NCBI GenBank assembly: GCA_028551475.1
Contig: CM052355.1
Coordinates: 26,067,580-26,131,579, forward strand
Reading direction: 5' to 3'
Length of the DNA: 64,000 bases
Source: Casuarina equisetifolia
Taxonomy: Eukaryota > Streptophyta > Magnoliopsida > Fagales > Casuarinaceae
Part shown: one piece after another, positions 11,817-24,944 of the stretch
How positions within the stretch are numbered: position 1 is the first letter of the stretch
How the letters are laid out: each line of letters opens with the position of its first letter
The notes under the pieces: generated by a model
Databases searched by the model: none
What the model was told of the DNA's origin: nothing
The model's input: only the letters and a program-made list of their open reading frames with translations
Made by a program: the position numbers and the translations under genes

Positions 11817-13045
11817 TGTTCGGTGAAATTTATATACAAGTGAACATGTCAAACAAGTAATATAATGATAAAAAAGATATCATCCCACAAAGATTGGTGA
11901 TTATTAGACCAACTAATTACTAACGGTGAATAACTCTTAAAATTTATCTAACAAATCCAATGATAAATGGTAGATTAATTAACTTAATATAAGAAAACTT
12001 AATAAAAAAAATATGTTAGAGTATATGACTTCACCATAATTACTAGGTATTAATATTGATTATTTATGCTTGCAAGAGAGATAATATCTATATGATTATG
12101 AAATTTCCTAATTTATTTACTATTCTATGTCTAGGTATAGCAAACTTATTTAGTTCATTAATTCACTATATCTTTATATGTGAATTGAAACAAACCAAAT
12201 GCATTAGGATCTATGAACATTCTCAATTTACACCGAAAGCCACACAAACAATATGGTATATGTCTATCCATATTTAATTTATGGTTGCAAATTACAAGAA
12301 GACACTGTATATCATCTCATGTCGGTCTCAAACATGCAAATCAGATCATTCAAGTGGTAGTTAATCACTTAAAAGCATTAAACACGGTAATATATAACTT
12401 CACATAAACAAAATATCTTGCAGAATATAATAATCATAAGATTCATGCCATCATAATTAGGTTACATCGTACCTCTAACAAAAATAAACTAAAACACAAA
12501 GAAATAATGAGGAAGAACAATAATAAGAATTAAAGAATGCATCTTGAATCCAAGAACAAGAAGTTTGTCACCCTTTTTGTCTTCTCTTCAAGAAAACCTT
12601 CAGTTGTTAGCCTCTCTCTTGAGTTGTGCTTAATTTCCTCTTCCCCCCTTTTGCCTTTTCCTTTCTCTTAAATAAGGTTTAGGTTTAGACCTATCTCCTA
12701 TTTTAGTATAACTGGGTTTTAAAGACCTAAAACAATTGAGTTTTGAACTCCTAAATTAATTAGGATTTGAATTCTTTACATGACTGGGTTTTCTAAATAA
12801 TAGAAAATTTAATAACAATCATCCAAAGCCCAAGCTCATCTTGACTCTCTTGATCTTGATATTATGATTTTGCCACACAATAAGCATCAGGTTCTCTATG
12901 TTCATCCTTTTTCTCCTTGCCTCCTTGTGTTATATAAACAAGATAAATTTAGGTAAATAAAGAGGAGTTCAAATGTTTTCTCACAATTATTAAAATTATT
13001 TATTGTCTAAAATAGGTAAAATAACTCTATAAAAATAGAATTATA
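11817..13045 (-). repeat. 3' LTR of the Athila-like element
   Basis: It aligns along its length with 16579-17802, sharing blocks such as GTGAACATGTCAAACAAGTA at one end and CTTCAAGAAAACCTTCAGTT further in. Confidence 0.85.
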
Positions 13046-15301
13046 AAAACTCCTAAACTTAATATTTTGCTAGTCCTCGAGCAAAAGCAATAAACAACAT
13101 ATGTTTTAGACAAAACCCCTTCATAAAATTTTCTCATAATTGCTCAAACTTAACAATTCAAAGAAAAATATAACTTTCATCTAAATACCACAATTGTTTC
13201 ATAAGATAAGATAGACTCTTAACTATGTTGACCACGTGTATGTGTGTGAGTCTTTATCTTTTCAACTATATGCACTTCAAATAGATCCATATTAATATCC
13301 AATCTCTCAAAATCTTTAACCAAACCTCATATGTTTGCTTTTCATTCCTCTTTCCACTAATGTAAGCCAATCATCTAATCAAAAATCAATAGGACTTTTA
13401 TAAGCTTGTAATGTAAGGCTGGGCTAAAGGTAAGATGAAAGTCATTTAGGCTTAATTCACCCATGAACACATTACTTTATAGGATCTTCTCAAAAACTCT
13501 TGTCACTTTCTACCATCACTTTTCTCATTCTTTTTCGTCTAAAAATTCTTGATTTCACTTGGATTCTAACACTCACAAAGCCACAATCATGCTTGTATTA
13601 ATAAAACAAGTAAAAGTACTAGACATGTAGTCACTATACTTTTATCTTGCCAATCATTTCAATTACTATGCTTAATGGCCAAATTCAAAACATTGAATGG
13701 CTTAAATATGATAAGGAATGATAAGAGGATTCCATTCTTGGGCAAATGTTGAACTTCCTTTCTTTTTTTTTTTTTTATAGAAATGAAATACTATGCCCCA
13801 CTTAATCATCGTAATCAATTTCTTCGCGTGCTTCATCTTCCTTTCAACCTTTATTCATCTCAAACAAACTTCCATCCTACAAGTCAACATGTTCATGGGC
13901 GTGAGACGATAAGATAAGTTGTTCAAGGCTTATGGCTATATATATGTGGGTGCCATTAAAAAAAATGGATAAGAATCAAAGCTCAGTGGGGTGACTAGTG
14001 ATAAATAAATAAGATTAGCTTGAAAGGCTCAAACAATCCAAAGAATGGCCTAATCATTTTCTCAATTAGATGCAACTTAGAATTTCGCCTCAAGAGAAAA
14101 TCAAACAAATTCTAAGATCTAGATGAGATTTAAGAAAATCACATACTTCACATGAATGTTCTCTATAAATACACATAATTTAAAAAATGAATGACTTTTA
14201 GTGCTCAATAAGTGGATTAATATAATCTAAATCACACTAAACTCACACCACAATTGCAGGTTTGAACAAAATCTATACCTTCTAAAGAATTACCAAGAAT
14301 TCACAACAAGGGATGTAATCATGATATAAAAAAAATTTCAATTAGATTTAGCACAAAGGTTTTTTCCCTACCCCCAAACTTGAATGAAGCATTGTCCTCA
14401 ATATAAAAACAAAAGAAATCAATAATAAAGAAGGAATAAGAAAACTCCCTTGATTATAGGTTGTCAAAATGGAGCTGTGATGAACATATGGTGACAACCT
14501 TCTAACCAAACTCCTAACAAAATACTTGGGTTGCCTCCTAAGAAGTACTTGCTTTATAGTTTTCAGCCAAACTATCCTCCACATGTTGCTCAAAGAGGAT
14601 GAAACTCCAATAGTTTAGGAGACAGCTTGTGTCATTTGATTGTTGAGCATTCTTCAATAAGCACAATTGTCTCATATACTTCCAACTTCCTTTTGTTCTC
14701 TAGTATCTCGTTCAACAATTTTGTACAATTAGATATTTGAACTGGAGCATCTGCAAAAGAAATGTTAATGTGCAGTTTTAAAGATATATCAAGGAATTCC
14801 AAAAACTACTTATCTTTTACGTGTTACTGGAATCTTTAGGGAGATGGAGTTAGGGGCATAAAGGACATAGGATTTTCTGGAACAAGCTTACTCCTAGGTG
14901 CCTCCTTAAGTTGCATGATGACATCTTTATCATTATCTTTGAGACTTTCCTTGTCAACATCAACTTCTCCTACTTGCTTGCCACATGTTAAGGTTATTGC
15001 CTCTATGGTATCTTCAAGACTTTTCTCTATATCACTAGGCAAAGGACCTTCCTGATTCTCTAAGATCATACTGATAAGCTAACTCATCTACACCTCTAAT
15101 TTTCAGATTAAATCTTCTTGTCTCTAAAAACTCGCTTCTTGATTCTGAAATCTTGCTTCAATCCTCTCTGTAAAGTTGTGTGGTGTTGGCCAGCTCACTA
15201 ATCATGTCCTCGTAGTTAGGTTTCACCTCTTTTGTTTGCCAAAATGTTGGTTGTGGTCTCATCTCACTTGGGTTACTTTATGAAAAATTTTAATGGTTGT
15301 G
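13046..15301 (-). mobile_element. Non-coding and remnant internal region of the Athila-like element
   Basis: Next to the 3' LTR the minus strand has a purine-rich AAGTTTAGGAGTTTT stretch, a likely polypurine tract. TGCTAGTCCTCGAGCAA at 13069-13085 and CCCCAAACTTGAATG near 14373 are phrases I associate with Athila-group non-coding regions. A short acidic frame (14836-15069) is a worn remnant of the post-gag region. No reverse transcriptase was seen. Confidence 0.6.
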
Positions 15302-16194
15302 TCATCCTAGATTGTACGTATTTGAGTAATAATCATTTTGTGACCTACTAGGAATTTCAACAAAATTAGCATAATCATTATAATGAGCATTAAGGTTACC
15401 TACTTGACATTCTATGCTCTCATGTGCTCTACCATAAAATTCATATTCTCTATTCTTTAGGAACACTTCCAATTTTGCACGTAAGTTGGCAAGGGTATCT
15501 ACTTCATGGACTCCACTTGCTTGATGCATTGGTGGTCTCTTAGTAGACCATTGATAATTATCAAATGTCATCTCCTTTAGAAAATTAAATGCCTCTTCTG
15601 GTGTTTTGCTATGTAAGTCCCCTCCTACAGCTGTATCAATTACACAACGAAGATTCATACTACACCCATCACAAAAAGTTTGTACCTGTAACCACGTGGC
15701 TAATCCATGATTTGGACATATCCTCAAAAGTTCCTTGAATCTTTCCAAGCTTCATATAATAATTCATCATTCATTTGCTCAAAAATGAAAATATCATTAC
15801 ACAATTTAGCAGATCTTGCAAAAGGAAAGAACTTGCCAAAAAATTTCTGAGCCAAATAATCCCATGTAGTAATTAATCCTACAAGAAATGAAAAGAACCA
15901 ATTTTTAGTTGTATCTCTAAGAAAAAATGGAAATAGTTTCAACCTAATAACATCTTCTATGACTCCATGATCTCCAATCATGTCATAGAATTCAAGGAAT
16001 GCTTCAATGTAAGCATTTGGATCCTCATTTGGTAGCCCACTATATTGTATAGATTTTTGAAGCATCTTGATGAGCACAGGCTTGATATGAAAGTTATTTG
16101 CTTGAATTACAGGTCTTTGAAAGCTTGTTGTGGCATTCCAAAATGACGGTGCATAATCTTTCAACAATCTATGTGTACCATCATTGTTCTCCAT
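15302..16194 (-). mobile_element. Athila-like gag fossil
   Basis: Two adjoining frames carry a Ty3/gypsy (Athila-group) gag core: a SGLPNEDPNAYIEAFLEF segment, LKLFPFFLRDTTKNWFFSF, ITTWDYLAQKFFGKFFP, ELLYEAWKD, and then LLRICPNHGLATWLQVQTF. This is the canonical order. It begins near the primer-binding site, as expected for gag, and is broken. Confidence 0.9.
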
Positions 16195-16552
16195 GATTGT
16201 TGCATAACTTTCTACAACAACAACTTAACAAAGACTTTTTTTTTCTTTTAAGAAGAAAAATAAAGCAAAATAAAAAAAAATGAATTTTTCCTTTTCTCTT
16301 TTTTTTGACAGCTAAAAAAATGATTTTTTTTTGTTTTAACAAGTTTTAAAAAATCGATTTTTTTAAGAATTAAAAGAAATAATTTTTTTAAGAATTAAAA
16401 GAATTGATTTTTTGTTTTTCAAGAATTAAAAGAAACAATTTTTTTTCAAGAATTAAAAATTAAAAAAATGATTTTTTTTCTTAAAAGAAAACAAAAGCTA
16501 GATTAAACCTAGAAATCATTTGGTATTAATATTAATCAACAGTAAAACAACC

Positions 16553-16576
16553 AATCCCTAGCAACGGCACCAAAAA
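16553..16576 (-). other. Primer-binding site of the Athila-like element
   Basis: On the minus strand TTTTGGTGCCGTTGCTAGGG lies just inside the 5' LTR. It is close to TGGCGCCGTTGCCGGGGA, the site typical of the Athila group. Confidence 0.75.
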
Positions 16577-16578
16577 CT

Positions 16579-17802
16579 TGTTCAGTGAAATTTATATGCA
16601 AGTGAACATGTCAAACAAGTAATATAATAATAAAAAAGATATCGTCCTACAGAGATTGGTGATTACTAGACCAACTAATTACTAACGATGAATAACTCTT
16701 AAAATTTATCTAACAAATTCAATGATAGATGGTAGATTAATTAACTACATATAAGAAAACTTAATAAAAGAAATATGTTAGAGTATATGACTTCACCTTA
16801 ATTACTAGGTATTAATATTGATTATTTATGCTTGCAAGAGAAATAAGATCTATGTGATGGTGGAATTTAATTTATTTACTATCCTATGTCTAAGTATAGC
16901 AAACCTACTTAGTTCATTAATTTACTATATCTTTATATGTGAATTGAAACAAACCAAATGCATTAGGATCTATGAACATTTTCAATTTACACCAAAAGCC
17001 ACACAAACAATATGGTATATCTTTATCCATATTTAATTTTTGGTTGTAAATTACAAGAAGCAATTGCATATCATCTCATGTCGGTCTCAAACATGCAAAT
17101 CATATCATTCAAGTGGTAGTTAATCACTTAAAAGCATTAAACACAATAATATAACTTCACATAAACAAAATATCTTGTAGAACATAATAATCATAAGATC
17201 CATACCATCATAATTAGGTTACATCGTACCTCTAACAAAAATAAACTAAAACATAAAAAAATAATGAGGAAGAACAATAATAAGAATTAAAAAAGGCATC
17301 TTGAATCCAAGAACAAGAAGTCTGTCACCTTTTTTGTCTTATCTTCAAGAAAACCTTCAGTTGTTGGCCTCTCTATTGAGTTGTGCTCAATTTCCTTCTC
17401 CCCCCTTTTGCCTTTTCTCTTTTCTTAAATAAGGTTTAGGTTTAGACCTATCTCCTATCCTAATAGAACTGGGTTTTAGAGACCTAAAACAATTGGGTTT
17501 TGAACTCCTAAATTAATTGGGATTTGAATTCCTTACATGACTGGGTTTTCTAAATAATAGAAAATCTAATAACAACCATCCAAAGCCCAAGCCCATCTTG
17601 ACTCTCTTGATCTTGATATTACAATTTTACCACACAATAAACATCAAGTTCTCCATGTTCATCCCTTTTCTCCTTGCCTCCTTGTGCTACATAAACAAGA
17701 TAAATTTAGGTAAATAAAAAGGAGTTCAAATGTTTTCTCATAATTATTAAAGTTATTTATTGCCTAAAATAGGTAAAATAAATCTATAAAAATAGAGTAT
17801 CA
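16579..17802 (-). repeat. 5' LTR of the Athila-like element
   Basis: This is the partner of 11817-13045. It ends against the primer-binding site at 16576. Confidence 0.85.
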
Positions 17803-19560
17803 AGTGAGAAGGTGTGTAAAGGGAAAAGCTAAAAACAACCTTTTCTTTCTAAAGACAAAGCTAATTGATGAGACCTTTTGGAGCTAATGCATACTAATGT
17901 ATTCAATCTTATGAGTATTTTCACCAAGGAATGGAACAAGTACTTCATTTTGTTCATAAATGATGCCTTAAGGTACTGTTGGGTGTATTTTTTGCAAGAA
18001 AAGTCACATGTCTTTAGTTTTTTCAAGAGATTCAAGGTCAGCTAAGTAGGAGTTAGGGAAGAAACTAAAATGCCTCCATTCAAACTATTAAGGAGAGTAC
18101 TTTTTAGGATAATTCAATCAATTCATGGATGTTAAAGGCATAAGACATGAGCTAACAACAAGCTACTATAATAGAGTAGTTGAGAGGAAGAATATAATTG
18201 TGTTAGAACCAGCTAAAAGCATGTTATTCTAGGGAGAAGCTATATCAAATGTGGTGTATTTATTAAATAAAAGTCCAATTGCTCCACTTAAAGGTAAGAC
18301 TTCATATAAGGCATAGAAAGCCAAAAGCCATTTGTTAGACACAAGAATTTTTTAGTTCCTTTGTTACATTCACATTTCTAAACAAAATAGACATAAGCTT
18401 AACAAAATGGTAGAGAAAGGTTGGTTTATAGCTAAGTGTTCGAGGCTTATTGAGTTTATAACCTAGAAAGAAACAAGTTAGTAGTGACCAAGGATGTAGT
18501 TTTGTTTAAGAATGGAAGTTGAAACTAAGGATTAAAGGTATAAGAATATCTTGACATTTCTCCCCTTTGTCTAGCTAGTAAAGATGATAACATGTTTATT
18601 AAAGAAAATAACTCAAAGAGTTCTATAGGGGAAGATGCACAACTAAGGACACCTTTAAGCCTTTCAAATGCAGTTCCTTCAATTCCTGATATAGGTGTAA
18701 ATGCTCGTGAAATTGCTCCATCAAAACCTCAATATGAATCCTTCAGTCTCACCCTTATTAAAATGAGAGCACTTAAGGATATCTATGAAACCTACAATTT
18801 TCTTTCCTTTGAACAAACATCTTATCAAGAAGCCATAGAGAGCAATGAATAGAAAAGTGTCATGGATGTAGAAATAAGGACTATCTTGAAGAACGATACT
18901 TGGGAAGTTTCTTATCTACTAACAAGAAAGAAATCAACTATGTTAAAATATATTTTTTAAGCAAAAGTTGATGCTCAAAGAAGAATTCTGAGATATAAAG
19001 CTAGATTAGTGGCTAAGGAGTTATCACAAATTCTACGGGTAGACTTTGTGAAATGTTTAAATCAATTGCAAGGTATGAAATAGTTCATATGATACTTTTC
19101 ATTGTAGCACAACAAAAGTGGGAAATTATCTAGCTAGATGTCAAAGCAACCTTTCTAAACGGTAAGATTCAAGAAAATGTTTATATTGATCAGCCACTAA
19201 GCTGTGAAGTAAAAAGAGTTGAGCATAGGGTATTAAGGTTAAAAAAGGCTCTTTATGGCTAAAACAAACTCCAAGAGATTGGTTTAGCAAGATTAGTATT
19301 TATTTTAAAGAACATGGTTTCATTTATAGTCCTAATGAACCAATATTATTCTTGGCAAGAGAAAGAAGTTCTTTTATAGTAGTATCTCTTTATGTGGATG
19401 ATTTAATTTTCATTGGAATGACCAAGCCAAGCTATTGGAATTCAAGGTGGAAAATGATGAAGCCTTTTGAAATGAATGACTTAGGAATAATACAATTCTT
19501 TCTTGGAATGGAGGTTTCCTAAGGAAATGAAGGTGTGTTCTTGTCTCAATCCAAACATAA
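17803..19560 (+). mobile_element. Copia A: integrase and reverse transcriptase fossil
   Basis: Copia A resumes with an integrase stretch (KEWNKYFILFIND near 17925), a linker with SYQEAIESNE near 18820, RYKARLVAKE near 18990, and the reverse transcriptase catalytic box LYVDDLIFIG near 19388-19417. RNase H is missing: the next sequence is LTR at ~19561. The element is broken and old. Confidence 0.8.
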
Positions 19561-22400
19561 CATGGGCTGCATCAAGTATGTAACATGATGTAGGAAGTTT
19601 AAAGAAAAGAACCAACAAATTCCTAAAAAAAAAAAAAAAGGCAACATGTTGTTTCCCTTTGAAAAGATTCCTAAGATTAAGGATCCACTACTTTGGTAAT
19701 GGAGTGCACCTACTATCTCTATGTTTTTTATTAACTTTTTTTTTTAATAATTGTTGAAGTTTAATGTTATGCTACATGTCTCTATTCTAGGATAAAACTG
19801 AGAATGTGAAAAGTGTTTTAATTATATGCTTTTATTGTTATTTTCAAAAGCATTCAGTGTGCTTATTTATTGTTTTTACTTGTACATTCCTATTGAATGA
19901 AATCTAAGATGGTTTAAAGACTTTAGTGTGTATTTCTTTATTCAACTATTTCTCTCCACTTTCGATTATGTTTTTCAAATAAGTAAAATTTATAACTCAA
20001 AAGTTCAATCTCTTGAGTTTGTCCAACGTGATCTTTAAATTCTTATCAAAGACAATAGCTTATTAGGGAGAATCTAAAAGGAAAACTTAGATTTATGTAA
20101 TTTAGGATTATTCCTATGCCCACAGTATCTATGAACAACCTTTCACCAAAACGGGAGGAAAATAAAAATGAGATTGTCTCAATAAGCTCTCTTTGTTTTA
20201 CAATCCCACAAATATTTACCTTTCCACCCAAGGTAAGACTTATAAAGTAAATGAAAAGAAAGAGGAAATATTAGAGTCATCAATTACAAATTAGTTCATC
20301 ACTTACAAATGAAAAAGATACATCAATCCTTTTACTAAATTTACTCTAAAATCTATCAAAATTAAATTATAAAACCAAGGCATTAAAATAAAAATGAACT
20401 AGGCATTCCAAAATTTAAGTTGTTAAAGTTTATTATTGCTAGCTATTAGAAATAACAATTTTCTCTAGTTCACAATGGAAAAATTAAAACATTAATGAAG
20501 GGTGTTGAGTTAATTAGGTAGTTAGTGAGCTTAATTAGAATATGGGCTCCTTGAAGTGTGTAACATGACGTAGGAAGTTTGAAGAAATGGACTAATAAAC
20601 TCTTGGAGAAAAAGGTAGCGCAATCTTTCCGTTTGAAGAGATTCCAAAGATTAAGCATTTATTACCTTGGTAATGGAGTGCACCTACTATCTCCATGTTT
20701 TTGTTAACCTTTTTTTTTGTATAATTATTGAAGTTTGATGCTCTGGTGTATGTCTATGTTCTATAATAAAATAGAGAATGTGAACAATGTATTAGTTATG
20801 TATTTTTATTACTATTTTCAAGAGCTTTTGGCGTGCTTATTTGTTATTTCTACTTGTACTTTCCTATTGAATGAAATCTAAGAACCATTAGGTTCAAAGA
20901 CTGTCATTTATTTCTATATTCAACTCTTTCTCTCCACTTTCAATTTTGTTTTGCAAGGAAATAAAATTTATAACTCGCAAGTTCTATCTCTTGAGCTTGT
21001 CCAATATGATATTTAAATTCTCATCAAAGGAAACAACCAATTAGGGAGAATCCAAGAATAAAAACTTACAATTATGTAGTTTAGAATTGTTCTTATGCCT
21101 ATAGTACCAAAGAAGAAACTTTCACCATAACAAGAGGAAAATAAAGATGAGATTATCTCAATAAGCTCTCCTTGTTTTACAATCTCACAATTATCTACCT
21201 TTCCGTACAAGGTAAGCCTTATAGACTAATTTGAGTGAAAGATAAAACATTAAAGTCATCAATTACAAATTAGTTCATCACTTACAAATGAAAAAGACAC
21301 ATCAATCTTTTTTAAATATACTCTAAAATATATTAAAATTAAATTATAAAATCAAAGCATTAAAATAAAATGGACTAGGCATTCCAATATTTAAGTTGTT
21401 ACCATTTATTATTGCTAGCTATTGGAAATAAAAATGTTCTCTAGTTCATAATGGACAAATGAGAACATTAATGAAGGGTGTTAAGTTAATTAGGTGGTTA
21501 GTGAGTTTAATTATAATATGGGCTCCTTGAAGTATGCAACATGACATAGGAAGTTTGAAGAAATGGACCAACAAACTCCTTGAAAAATAAGTAGCATGTT
21601 GTTTTTCTTTAAAGAGATTCTAAAGACTTAGGATCCATTATCTTGGTAATGGAGTGCACCTACTATCTCCATGTTTTTATTAACTATTTTCTTTCATAAT
21701 TGTTGAAGTTTGATGTCCTGCTACATGTCTCTATTTTGATATAAAATAAAGTAAACAATGTTTTAGTTATGTGTTTTTATTTCTATTTTCATGAGCTTTT
21801 TGATGTGCTTATTTTTTGTTTCTTCTTATATATTTCTATTAAATGAAATTTAAGAACCATTAGGTTTAAAGACTCATTTATTTCTTTATTTAACTCTGTT
21901 TCTCCACTTTTAATTTTTTTTCAAAGAAATAAAATTTATAATGTACAAGTTTAGTCTTTAGAGTTTGTCCAATATGATCTTTAAATTCTCATAAAAAAAC
22001 AACAGTCAATTAAGGTGAATCCAAGAACAAAAATTTAGATTTGTGTAGTTTAAGATTTTTCCTATACCCATGATACCAAAGATCAACCTTTCACTGTAAT
22101 GGGAGGAAAATTGAGGTGAGATTGTCTTAGTAAGCTCCCCTTGTTTTACAATCTCACAATTGTTTACCTTTTTATCCAAGATGAAAAATTCTAGTCATCA
22201 ATTACAAATTAGCCTATCACTTACAAATGAAAAGGAAACATCAATACTTTTACTAAATTTATTCTAAAATCTATCAAAATTAAATTATAAAACCAAGTTA
22301 TCAAAATAAAAATGGACTAGACATTCCAATATTTAAATTGTTACCATTTATTACTACTACCTATTAGAAATAAAAATATTCTCTAGTTCACAATGGACAA
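19561..22400 (+). repeat. Tandem array, ~976-bp unit, three copies, of Copia A LTR plus ~460-bp spacer
   Basis: The LTR word GTGCACCTACTATCT recurs at 19704, 20678 and 21654. A spacer word, CATCAATTACAAATTAG, recurs near 20278, 21257 and 22197. Each unit is a Copia A LTR followed by the same non-coding spacer. The spacer is not present 5' of the first LTR at 9719. The last unit fades at ~22400. Unequal exchange between LTRs that had trapped flanking DNA is the simplest origin. Short minus-strand frames inside recur with the units and are not genes. Confidence 0.85.
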
Positions 22401-23340
22401 AACTTTAAATACTAAAACTTCAAAAAAAATTATCTAAAAATACATTTAGATGGATTAAAAAGATAAATTGAATTTTAAATAAAATGTGTGTTCATGTTTA
22501 GAATATAGAGTTTGAAAAAAAATTAACAAGGCATTAAAATGATAATCCTATCATTTTTGCTTATCTTTTTTTACAATAACCAAAACAAATAATACAACAT
22601 AATCTAGTTACTTTTTAATGGCACATCTAAAATAAATAGTGAGATTTAAGCAAAAGTTCTTATGTGAGGTTGAATGTCATAGGAAGTTACAAAAATTATT
22701 CATTCATGTGATTTTTCTTTTTGAATTTTTTTCAACCAATTGGATTTTTTAACTTAGACATGAGAAATCTTTATAGTTGAAATTAATTTTAAGCTATAAA
22801 ATAGTCTTACCTTCTTTAACTTAAACTTTACTTTTGTTGAGTTATACCTATGATCAAATTCTTCCAAGAAAAACAAATAGTATTGAGTTAAAAAATATGA
22901 GGGTGAAAATAGAAATTTAAAAAACCAATAATCCATATGTACTAGTCAAAGGTCCAAGTAAAGATGAAAAGTCTGAAAACTCATGTGCACCTAAGAACTC
23001 ATGTGTGACCACCTCATCTCAACAATCTCCATAACAATATAAGTTCTAAGCCTTTTAATATTGTTTAAGCTCTTGACCAATAGGGCAATAGTGTTAATAA
23101 GTAAAACCACACAAAAGGCTATTGGCCATTAGATTCTTATGCTCTTAAGTACTTTTGACCATCTCTTTGTTATTTGCACATTTAGGAAAAATGCAAGAAT
23201 TAAGCATGGTGTCACCAAGAGTCTAAGGAGGTCATGGTGTCACTAAGATCTCAATTAATAAGGAATACCATAGAGTTTCGGGAGGTTGTGGTGTCATTGA
23301 GATCTACCATTGATAAACTTTTAAAGTGTTAGGGTCTTCA
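22401..23340. other. Intergenic AT-rich DNA, nothing recognised
   Basis: There are no coding motifs, only long A/T runs. A short local repeat, AAGATCT(C/A)(A/C) with TGATAAA(C/T)TT, occurs at 23240-23370. Confidence 0.4.
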
Positions 23341-23369
23341 AGTTCTACCATTGATAAATTTCTAAAATG

Positions 23370-23740
23370 TTGACTAGTGTGCAGAGAAAGAAAGTTTTAC
23401 TCAATCATCAATAAAGGAGTTTAGCTTAAGGGCGCATGTTTGCAAGTGTATGATAAAAGGGAGTACGTGGCACTTTCTTGGAAATGTACAAGACCACCCT
23501 TCAACAAATAAAAACACCAACTCCACCTCCATGAAAATGAAGTAACAAACTTTGTAAACAAAGTAACAAAGATCAATTTTACAATTCAATCCCTTATTAT
23601 TTCTCTCAACTAAATAAGTGTCTTTACAATTAGTTAGTTTTATACATCTCGAACTATAATCCATGTAAATACTCTTAAATACTCTATATCTATGAATAAA
23701 GGTTTTAATGTTATTATAGTAGAAAATGGTCAATACATCT
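23370..23740 (+). repeat. LTR of Copia B, one sub-repeat form
   Basis: It starts GTTGACTAGTGTGC and shares AAAGGGAGTACGTGGCAC, ACAATTAGTTAGTTTTA and AAATACTCTTAAATACTC with 41011-41470 and, in part, 58035-58380. It contains one copy of a ~68-bp sub-repeat that is present three times in the other two. Confidence 0.7.
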
Positions 23741-23769
23741 CAATTTCTTATGTTGTAATAGTAAAATTA

Positions 23770-24870
23770 GTAACTCTTAAGGTTAAATCCCTTTACAATC
23801 TATGCTTGTTGCTCCCAACATTATGCAAGACTTACTCTTTATTTTCAAATTAATTACTAACCACCCCTATTATCTTTTTCTTTGATGATTTTATGGCTCT
23901 ATCACTAAGCACTCTAGAACTAAGAAAACTCTAGCCTCCAAAATTAAGTAGGGAGGTCAATATATTTCAAAAGAAGCTATCCCATAAGCTTTTCATGTGA
24001 TAAATCAATAAATTACGAATTATGTCACTTGGCATCTTAGACTTAGGCATCCTTATCATAGAGTGCTTCAATTTCTCAAATGCACAAATTAAATCTCTCT
24101 ATCCAACTTCAAAGAAACTATCTATCATAGTTGTCTCAAAAATAAAAGTCATAAATTATTATTTTTGTCTTCTTGCATTAAAAGTCTAGTACTAATAAAA
24201 AAGTTTGATACTAATCTTTGGAGTCTAGCACCTATAAATTCCTTCCAATAACATCATTATTATATCACATTCATTGACGATTGTATGCACATTATATGGT
24301 CTTACCCATTAAAGCACAAAGCAAATTTCTATGAAATTTTTCTAAAAATGGTGAAAAATAATTTAATTCCTTTATTAAAATTCTTCACTTTAATAATGGT
24401 GGAGAATATGCCTAATCATCTTAAAACTCATCTTAAATCACAAAGTTTTCTTTATCACCATTCTTATCCTCACACCTCAACAAGATGGCAATGTTGAGAG
24501 GAAACACCAACACATGTTGAAACTTAGATTATCTATGTTATCACAAAAAATCAATGCCAAAGACATTATGGTTTGAAGCACTATCTATAGCTACTTATTT
24601 GATTAATCAGCTATTTAGCACTACTCTTAAAATTAAAATTTTATGTGAGCTTATATATCATTTTCCACTATATTATAGTTTTCTAAGAACTTTGGATGTA
24701 GCTACTTCTCATATTTACATGATTACACTCCAAACAAGTTTTCTCCAAAATTATAGCATTACTTGTTCATCGGCTATAGATCTCACCATAAAGGCTCTTA
24801 TTGCTTTCACATCTTAACAAGGAAAAAGTTTGTTTCTTAACATGTCCCCTTTAACAAAATCACTTTCCAC
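23770..24870 (+). mobile_element. Copia B: protease end, pre-integrase and integrase fossil
   Basis: Plus-strand landmarks in order: LFDDFMAL-like protease-region remnant, YVTWHLRLRHPYHRVLQFL near 24017 (GAG-pre-integrase), WSYPLKHKANFYEIF near 24295 and MPKTLWFEALSIATYLINQL near 24554 (integrase core), then LFIGY and HVPFNK near 24760-24865. It is broken and old. A tandem array starts just after it and Copia sequence resumes at 28850. Confidence 0.8.
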
Positions 24871-24944
24871 TAGCCACCTTATCTTTATTAATCATGCTTC
24901 ATTATGGAATCTTTTAGGTTCTCATCCAGCAAATACATGAATTG

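Larger units (their letters stand above)
11817..17802 (-). mobile_element. Athila-like Ty3/gypsy element, gag only, nested in Copia A
   Basis: Two LTRs of ~1.2 kb (11817-13045 and 16579-17802) flank ~3.5 kb of internal DNA. The coding strand is minus, so the right LTR is the 5' one. It starts TGTTC on the plus strand, ends TATCA at its right end, and is flanked by ACTGA and AGTGA, a probable 5-bp target-site duplication with one difference. The internal region has a recognisable gag but no pol could be read, so the copy is internally deleted or non-autonomous. The LTRs look about 90% alike by eye, so it is younger than the Copia it entered. It is broken. Confidence 0.85.

Noticed and set aside
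12056-12407. Paired short frames, repeated at 16818-17036
   Set aside because: They are the same place in the two LTRs of the Athila-like element; not genes.
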